Assembly (NCBI GenBank): GCA_020832965.1
Contig: JAJHRM010000067.1
Span: forward strand, 1 to 11,126
Length of the DNA stretch: 11,126 nucleotides
Reading direction: 5' to 3'
From: Thermofilum sp.
GTDB lineage: Archaea; Thermoproteota; Thermoprotei; Thermofilales; Thermofilaceae
Positions within the stretch are counted from its first letter, which is position 1. Every line of letters starts with the position of its first letter. A program made the position numbers and the translations under genes. The notes below the pieces were generated by a model. That model searched no databases and was not told the origin of the DNA. It saw nothing but the letters and a program-made list of their open reading frames with translations. This document shows positions 5,732 through 11,126 of this stretch, piece by piece.

Positions 5732-8655
5732 GCCTGCACCCTGGGTACGAGCAGGTACTTCACAGCCCCCACAGGGTTCACGCTCATCTTCGACAGCGGG
5801 TCCTGCACGGCTACGAGCTGAGGCTCCCCCCTGGCAATGTTACAGACGATGTAGAGCCAGTAGCGGTCTCTCTTCTCCAGCGCCACCCGATACTCAGCCT
5901 CGCTAAGCTCCGCCAGCAGCGAGGGGCCCGCATGCCCCTTCACCTCGATGTACCGCAGCTCCCCCGTCCTCGGGTCGCGGCTGAGAATGTCAAAGTGCTC
6001 CCTGCTGCTCACGTCCACCGGATCCCGGCCCTGCGAGCGCTCGTGCTCGAGCGTGATGCGCATCGCCTCAGCCTCTATCCTTCTCTTCTCCTCCATGCTC
6101 AGCTCGCCCTCCAATCCCCGTGAAACCTCAGAGGCGAAGTGGATCACCCCGAGGAGCCGCGGCTCCCTGACCTCCAGCCTGCTCAGCAGGCTACTGCCCC
6201 CTCCCCTGGCGAGGCCGAGGCGGCTCAGCTCCTCCCCGTACCTCTCGAAGTCCGCGGTCGAATACCTGAGAAGCTCGTTGGCAAAGTTCCTCAGCCTGAC
6301 CCGGTCGTCGCCATAGCCTGCACTGAACTCTTGCGCCTCGAAAACAACTTTGCAGAGAGCCTCGGAGAGCACGCTCACTAGCTCCGCCCCCCTCAGCACA
6401 CGGCCAGTGTTATCGACGCCGACAGGCTCCTTGTACAGGACGGAACCGCCCCTCACCGCAATGCACACCTCGTAAACCCTCACCTCTCCCTCCCCGCTTC
6501 CCAGTGAGACCACGAAAGGCGCCTTATCACCCTTGGGCAGGCCGGCCATGAGGGCTGCGAGAGCCTCCTGAGGCCTGTCCAGGGACCTCAGCGCGCCCCC
6601 GTAGGCCCGGACGTACAGCCTCCCTCCAGCCTCCTGCACGAGGTCTGGGCGAAGCCTCGCAATAGCGCCCGCGAGCTTAACGAGCGAGGAGTAAGCCTCG
6701 TTGTAGGATGAGAAGCCCACCGCGCGCTGCATGAACGACAGTACCTCCTCCCTGCTAGGCCTCCTGTACGCTCCCACCTTCTCCAGGTCTCTCTGCAGCT
6801 GCGCAATCGTCCCCGCTATCGCGTCAACCAGCCTCTGGAGAGCGCCCCTACCACCCCTGATGTACTCCCTCCTCAGAGCGTACTCCGTAACCCTCCTCAG
6901 CCTAGCCCCCCGCCTGACAGCCAGTGCGACTGGCTGCGGCGCCGCCCTCTCCTCTAGGTCTATGACATAGGCCTCCTCGCCTACGGGCGGCTTCGGGAGC
7001 CTGCCGAGCGCTCTACCCATAGCCACGAGCTTCCTGTAGAGAACGTCCAGCACATCCTTGTCGCTGTCAACAGCGAGGAAAACCGTGTAAACGTCCACGT
7101 CCCTCATCTGACCCAGCCTCCACACCCTCCCAATCCTCTGCTCCAGCTTCACCGGCGACCACGGAGGCTCGTAGTTCACCAGGACACTCGCTACCTGCAG
7201 GTTGAGGCCCTCCGACGCCACGTCTGTCGCTACGAGCACCCTCCCACCCTCCCGCTCCAGCCACAGCCGCACGGCGGCGAGCTCCTTCTCCCGCGAAGCC
7301 TCCTCGCTCGTTAGCAGCCTGACGGTGTCCGAGCCGAGAACTTTGGCGAGAGCGTCCCGCACGTAGGTAGCCGTGTCCTTGAACTCCGTGAACACGATCA
7401 CCTTATCCCCAGCCCTGACATGCTGCTCCACCAGGCTAACGACAGCGCTCAGCCTGCTATCCCGCTCTATCGAAGCCCTCGCCAGCCTGACGAGCTCCCT
7501 GAGCTCCTGCACATCCCTATCGTTCAGCAGGGCTGAGCAGGCCTCGGCGAACTCGTCCACAACCCTGTCGGGGTCCGCCTCGGCCTCGTACTCCTCGAAG
7601 CCCATGCCGAGGACGGCCCTCGCGAGCCTCCCCCTCTTCTCGAGCTCCCTCAGCCTCTCAGCAGACCCCAGCGAAAGCCAGGTGGCGCGCCTCCCCAGTA
7701 TCACCTCCATCGTCTTGACAGCAGCGTAGGGGCTCGAGGAGGCGCGCTTGAACATAAGCGACATGAGGAGGCCCAGGGCCTTCGGCTCGGTGCCTGTCTT
7801 CCTGTGGAAGTCGAGGAGCTTCGTCCTGAGGAAGCTGAGCAGCCTCCTGTGGAACTCCGCCTCCTCCTGCGTCGCTGGGACGATGACCGCGGAGATCTTG
7901 CAGCCGGGGAACACCCTCCTGCCCTCGTAAACCTCGTTCACGTCCAGCTTCGTCCGCCTGAACACGAGCACGTTGTGCGTGAGCGCGTAGAAGCGCGGCG
8001 TGTCCAGCCTCCTGAGGTCGGGGGTCAGCGAGGGGTCGAGCAGCCTCAAGCGGGAGAGGTAGTCCTCAGGGTCGCCCCTGTGGGGTGTGGCCGAGAGCAG
8101 GAGCACGCTCCTCTCCTTATTGCTGGCGATGCGTTCGGCGAAGCTGTAGCGCTGCGTGGGCTTCCTATCCCTAGCCTTACCCACCCTGTGCGCCTCATCC
8201 ACGATGACGAGGTCCCACTCGACGCTCGCAATTGTGTCCGCGTACCTCTTCCGCTTGACCAGGTCCATCGAGGCGACGTAGAAGCCCTCCGGGAAGCGGC
8301 CCGCGGCGAGCTTCCTGAAGCTGGAGCGCTCTATCCTCCGGGGGTTCAAGCCGAAGCGGTCCAGCTCGAGCAGCCACTGCCTCACCAGGACTCGCGGCAC
8401 GATTACCAGGATCCTCCTCGCGAGCCCTAGGTCCCGGAGCCTCTTCGCCACGGCGATGGCGGTGATCGTCTTGCCCAGGCCGATCTCATCCGCCACGAAG
8501 GCCCGCAGCGGCACCCTGAAGAGAGACCTAGCCAGGAACTCGGCCTGGTGGAGGTAGGGCTCGACAGGGGGGCTAGCCCTCAGCGAGGCCATGTAAAGGA
8601 CTGGGTTGTAGCCCGTGTAGAGCCCCAGAACCTCCCGCACCAGGCTCAGCGACAT
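5728..8655 (-). CDS. SNF2-family helicase/translocase with C-terminal DUF3883 nuclease-like domain
   Basis: This encodes 975 residues and is complete. RecA domain 1 has DEIGLGKT (56-63, Walker A), VDEAH (152-156) and LLSATPHRGD (186-195). RecA domain 2 has VFTEFKDTAT (421-430), ATDVASEGLNLQ (476-487) and EQRIGRVWRLGQ (505-516, arginine fingers), all classic SNF2/Swi2 motifs of ATP-driven double-stranded-DNA translocases. Residues 540-850 are a largely helical linker of no recognised family. Residues about 860-960 fit DUF3883: EHFDILS with Asp 889 and YIEVKGH with Glu 904 and Lys 906, a PD-(D/E)XK-like set, then a helix and WLYIVCNI. The protein thus joins DNA tracking to a possible nuclease. 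The layout resembles DISARM DrmD and other defence SNF2 proteins, but I cannot assign it to a subtype. It starts 2 bases after the stop of the upstream small gene and overlaps the nuclease gene downstream. Confidence 0.85.
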   Translation of the reverse strand: MSLSLVREVLGLYTGYNPVLYMASLRASPPVEPYLHQAEFLARSLFRVPLRAFVADEIGLGKTITAIAVAKRLRDLGLARRILVIVPRVLVRQWLLELDRFGLNPRRIERSSFRKLAAGRFPEGFYVASMDLVKRKRYADTIASVEWDLVIVDEAHRVGKARDRKPTQRYSFAERIASNKERSVLLLSATPHRGDPEDYLSRLRLLDPSLTPDLRRLDTPRFYALTHNVLVFRRTKLDVNEVYEGRRVFPGCKISAVIVPATQEEAEFHRRLLSFLRTKLLDFHRKTGTEPKALGLLMSLMFKRASSSPYAAVKTMEVILGRRATWLSLGSAERLRELEKRGRLARAVLGMGFEEYEAEADPDRVVDEFAEACSALLNDRDVQELRELVRLARASIERDSRLSAVVSLVEQHVRAGDKVIVFTEFKDTATYVRDALAKVLGSDTVRLLTSEEASREKELAAVRLWLEREGGRVLVATDVASEGLNLQVASVLVNYEPPWSPVKLEQRIGRVWRLGQMRDVDVYTVFLAVDSDKDVLDVLYRKLVAMGRALGRLPKPPVGEEAYVIDLEERAAPQPVALAVRRGARLRRVTEYALRREYIRGGRGALQRLVDAIAGTIAQLQRDLEKVGAYRRPSREEVLSFMQRAVGFSSYNEAYSSLVKLAGAIARLRPDLVQEAGGRLYVRAYGGALRSLDRPQEALAALMAGLPKGDKAPFVVSLGSGEGEVRVYEVCIAVRGGSVLYKEPVGVDNTGRVLRGAELVSVLSEALCKVVFEAQEFSAGYGDDRVRLRNFANELLRYSTADFERYGEELSRLGLARGGGSSLLSRLEVREPRLLGVIHFASEVSRGLEGELSMEEKRRIEAEAMRITLEHERSQGRDPVDVSSREHFDILSRDPRTGELRYIEVKGHAGPSLLAELSEAEYRVALEKRDRYWLYIVCNIARGEPQLVAVQDPLSKMSVNPVGAVKYLLVPRVQA

Positions 8656-8657
8656 AC

Positions 8658-9080
8658 CTAGTCCAACCTATGGAGAACCTTGAATGCCCTCGCAGGCCTG
8701 TAGAGCGCCAGCCTCCCCCTCTCCGCCGCCTCGAGGAACTTCGAGTACCAGAAGTGGAGCTCGTACTCGTCCAGCCCCCTCACCACATCCTCCAGCTCCC
8801 TCGCCTTAGCCCGGCTCCTCAGCGTCTGCCTCACGGCGGCATACATAAGAAGTCTCTTGTACGCACTCTCGCCCACCCTGAGCGACCTACCCCTCACGCC
8901 GCGCTCCCCCAGCGATTCAGACAGCAGGACAAGCTCGCTCCAAGGGCACACTGCCGACAGCTCCGGCTTCAGCGAGTAAGTGAAAGGGTAGAAGCGGCAA
9001 ACCTGCACAACCTCAAACCCGCTACTCCTCCTAACCCTCCTCTCCGTGTAAGAAACCCTCTTCAACACTTCACTGCTCAC
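8658..9080 (-). CDS. Unknown 140-residue protein in the ATPase-helicase operon
   Basis: The product is 140 residues from a GTG at 9080, one base after the stop of the DUF499 gene. GAGGT lies three bases before the GTG and GGAGG a little further upstream, so it has a ribosome-binding site, although spacing to the GTG at codon 5 would be more usual. The protein is basic. It begins with a strand-like part (VSYTERRVRRSSGFEVVQV), has two Cys (28 and 45), then helices from about 50 (ELVLLSESLG; SAYKRLLMYAAVRQTLRSR) and a C-terminal DEYELHFWYSKFLEAAERGR segment. No transmembrane segment, HTH or catalytic motif is evident. Its fixed place between ATPase and helicase suggests an adaptor or specificity subunit; that is inference. 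Confidence 0.65.
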   Translation of the reverse strand: MSSEVLKRVSYTERRVRRSSGFEVVQVCRFYPFTYSLKPELSAVCPWSELVLLSESLGERGVRGRSLRVGESAYKRLLMYAAVRQTLRSRAKARELEDVVRGLDEYELHFWYSKFLEAAERGRLALYRPARAFKVLHRLD

Positions 9081-9081
9081 A

Positions 9082-11126
9082 CTACCTCACTGCTTCCTCC
9101 AGCTTCCTCACGTTCCTAAGGCCCGCCGTGAGCCTGTCAACCTCGGCTGGCTCTCGCTGCTTGGGAAGTCTCAGCCTAGCGTGGAACCTGGCAGACCGGA
9201 CACCAGTCAGGCTCATCGCCTCCTTCACCAGCTCGATGAACACATCGGGAGCTAAGCCCCTGCCGGAGACTGAAATCTCCTGCTCCTCAGCAGCAAGCCG
9301 AGCCTCTCCCTCCTCGAGGATCACGCCGGGGAAGAGCTTAGCCAGGTTCTCGCACTCAAGGAGATCACTTACCTCGAAGCCCCACACCACAGTTACACGC
9401 TCCCGCTGGACAGAGACTGTCAGCTGCCTGGCCACAGGCTTCCCCAAGACACTCACAGCCCTCACCTCGTAGGCGTACCTGCCCTCGTCACCGGGAGCCT
9501 CGAGCCTCCAAACGGCGGTGAAGGGCGGCGTCCCCTTCCTCGGCTCAATCCCGCCCGCGTCCACGCTCAGCTCGACAGGCTGCTCCACCTTGCCAATGGG
9601 CACCACCGAGACTTTGACCTCAATCCGCGAGCCAGGTTCCACCTCGACGTAGCTCGGCTCAACTCCCACATCTACACCCAGCACCACCTCCTCGCTTTTG
9701 CGCATAATAGGATAGGCCTTCAGCATCTCCACAGCCTTCTCCCGCGGGATACCCTGGAGCTCCAGCTCCTGCCCCTCCGCCACTAAGACGTAGTACACCC
9801 GCAACCTCCTCCCATCGAGTTGCTCCATCACCTCCGGCCTGAGGCGATCCAGCAACTTCTCGGCAGCAATCCTCCAAGGTAGCACTATGTCTGAGTCCTC
9901 AAGGAGGCCTGGCGGCCTCCCCTCGGGCACAGCCGCGATCTCGCCCAGCTCGTATACGCGGGCGAAGTACACCTCCCCACCCTTCTGCACGCCTATCTTC
10001 AGCAGCCTGACACCCTCCTTGAGAGTCTCGAGCACGAGGTCCCGCTTGATGAATGGAAGCCTCGGGTTCGTGAAGATGTAGGACAGGATATCCTTCACGC
10101 TCAGCTCCCTGTTGCCCTCCGACAAGTCCACGCCAGCCTGCTTAAGCAGGTGGTTGAACGTTTCGAAGTCCAGCTTACTAATGTAGGCTTTGCCCACATC
10201 AGGGCTCTCCAAGGTCATCTCCGCGATTCTGGCTAGCGAGGTGGCCCGCGGGCTTACAGTGCTTTTACCGAGGTCGCCGTCCGTAGGGAAAGCGATGCCA
10301 TCGTAAGCGTTTATAATCTCACTGTACAGCTGCGCCACCCTATCCCTCTTGTACTGGTTCAGCTTCCTGCGCTGAAGCTCCCGCATGTCCTCGGCAGCGT
10401 AGAGCTCCTCGATCCTCTCAGCCACGGCGTCGCAGGCAACAAGCTCCCTACAGAGGTCGAGGAGCCTGTTAAGCCGCTCCTCGCTCCTGGGGTAGAGCAC
10501 CGCCACAGTGTTCCTGTACACCCTCGCCCTACCCCCCGCCGTGCTGAGCACGAGCTCCCTCAGCTCACTATCGCTCGGAACTTTCGGGACGATGACCAGG
10601 CTGTACTTGGGCTCGTCCACCGGCAGCGGCTCGTCCCTGACCTCAACCACGGAGAACAGCTGCGGCGCCGCCTCCTTCTTGGAGGCTCCAGGCGGCGGGC
10701 TCTCGGTGAGTTCCTTCAAGGTCCTCACCAGCCGCTCCCTAGCCTCCACCAAGCTGGCACGCCTAGCTTCATCCTGAACTATCTCGATTATCGAGGGCAT
10801 CGGGTTGAACCAGTACCTCCCGTCTCGCTCCTGCATGTAGAGAAGCTCCCTAGAAGCCAGCTCGAGCGCGTTCACCACGTCCACGGGCTTCGTCCCAGTC
10901 AGCTCCGCCAGCGACCGCTCGTATACCATGAAGGCTACATCCTCCCTGCTGGGGAAGGCCCGCTCAGGCTTCGTCGCCAGCCCGTAGACGTAAGTCCTGA
11001 CGAACACCGAGGCGGCCACGGCCTGGACAAGGGGGCCGAGCCTCGCCGCCCTGCCGAGCAGGTCCTTGTCCACCACAGGCTTGAAGTACGAGAAGGCCTG
11101 GCCCAGCAGCAGCCCCTCAACCCTCT
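9082..11126 (-). CDS. DUF499 ATPase (PglY/BrxC-like), C-terminal part, 5' end outside window
   Basis: The frame runs from the window edge without a stop; a GTG at 11076 exists, but about 17 codons of plausible sequence precede it (EGLLLGQAFSYFKP), so it is almost surely not the start. About 681 residues are visible, the C-terminal two thirds of a family usually near 1000 residues. In numbering from 11076: ASVFVRTYVYGL (22-33), a winged-helix-like region (45-100) with YMQERDGRYWFNPMPSIIEI, and VYRNTVAVLYPRSEERLNRL (186-205). These match the DUF499 pattern (COG1483; related to PglY/BrxC of phage-exclusion systems). Residues about 472-557 read as an Ig-like beta sandwich (VEVEPGSRIEVKVSVVPIG to QLTVSV). 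A C-terminal unit (565-635) follows. The Walker A and B motifs should lie upstream and are not seen, so ATPase activity is inferred from the family. Confidence 0.75.
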   Translation of the reverse strand, partial: RVEGLLLGQAFSYFKPVVDKDLLGRAARLGPLVQAVAASVFVRTYVYGLATKPERAFPSREDVAFMVYERSLAELTGTKPVDVVNALELASRELLYMQERDGRYWFNPMPSIIEIVQDEARRASLVEARERLVRTLKELTESPPPGASKKEAAPQLFSVVEVRDEPLPVDEPKYSLVIVPKVPSDSELRELVLSTAGGRARVYRNTVAVLYPRSEERLNRLLDLCRELVACDAVAERIEELYAAEDMRELQRRKLNQYKRDRVAQLYSEIINAYDGIAFPTDGDLGKSTVSPRATSLARIAEMTLESPDVGKAYISKLDFETFNHLLKQAGVDLSEGNRELSVKDILSYIFTNPRLPFIKRDLVLETLKEGVRLLKIGVQKGGEVYFARVYELGEIAAVPEGRPPGLLEDSDIVLPWRIAAEKLLDRLRPEVMEQLDGRRLRVYYVLVAEGQELELQGIPREKAVEMLKAYPIMRKSEEVVLGVDVGVEPSYVEVEPGSRIEVKVSVVPIGKVEQPVELSVDAGGIEPRKGTPPFTAVWRLEAPGDEGRYAYEVRAVSVLGKPVARQLTVSVQRERVTVVWGFEVSDLLECENLAKLFPGVILEEGEARLAAEEQEISVSGRGLAPDVFIELVKEAMSLTGVRSARFHARLRLPKQREPAEVDRLTAGLRNVRKLEEAVR

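Noticed and set aside
7804..8430. 208-codon plus-strand frame inside the helicase gene
   Set aside because: It is a shadow of a G+C-rich gene: the helicase motifs on the minus strand explain this sequence fully.
8670..9119. 149-codon plus-strand frame opposite the 140-residue gene
   Set aside because: Its product is Pro/Arg/Leu-rich and low in complexity; the minus-strand gene has a ribosome-binding site and fits the operon spacing.
1..11126. CRISPR array, tRNA or rRNA gene, or insertion-sequence ends
   Set aside because: I looked for regularly spaced repeats, cloverleaf arms and transposase motifs on both strands and saw none that I can support.

Overview
The window looks like a chromosomal accessory region of a thermophilic archaeon, most likely a crenarchaeon (Thermoproteota, Thermofilum-like). 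This rests on recognition, not a search. The clues are: G+C-rich, Arg/Leu/Glu-rich proteins; frequent GTG starts; A+T-rich TATA-like boxes about 24-31 bases before start codons, as in leaderless archaeal mRNAs; a VapB-like antitoxin; and an archaeal-type DUF499 gene cluster.

Left part (1-1237): the end of a small antitoxin-like gene, with a possible scrap of its PIN-type toxin behind it; an unassigned short Cys-rich reading frame; and an intact minus-strand DUF4213/DUF364 (Rossmann-like, proposed metal-chelating) gene with its own promoter.

Middle part (about 1240-4480) is visibly more A+T-rich and is a patchwork of decayed and small intact genes. On the plus strand there is a Cys4 zinc-binding-type gene interrupted by one TAA, an orphan coding fragment without a start, and a frameshifted gene whose conceptual product resembles a CARF-type sensor domain. 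Next come a small PD-(D/E)XK nuclease-like gene overlapping a second small gene (possibly one gene split by a frameshift), and an intact 263-residue gene with a helical C-terminal domain like those of abortive-infection/HEPN-type proteins. Between these last two, on the minus strand, lies a broken ankyrin-repeat gene. It diverges from the 263-residue gene, and a single symmetric TATA-like box lies between them. A 14-base perfect palindrome sits directly upstream of the nuclease promoter.

Right part (4481-11126) is one tightly packed minus-strand operon, transcribed leftward from outside the window: the C-terminal two thirds of a DUF499 (BREX PglY/BrxC-like) ATPase with an Ig-like domain near its end; a 140-residue protein of unknown family; a 975-residue SNF2 helicase carrying a C-terminal DUF3883 nuclease-like domain; and a beta-CASP metallo-beta-lactamase (RNase J/CPSF-type) nuclease. 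Gene junctions are 1 base, 2 bases, and an overlap of 1 or 4 bases, implying co-translation. ATPase plus translocase-nuclease plus a second nuclease, next to a graveyard of nuclease, CARF-like, HEPN-like and toxin-antitoxin remnants, is what a defence island looks like. The operon is the best candidate here for a poorly described anti-mobile-element system, related in parts to DISARM and BREX. The promoter, the ATPase core and any upstream modification gene (for example a DUF1156 methyltransferase) lie beyond the right edge.
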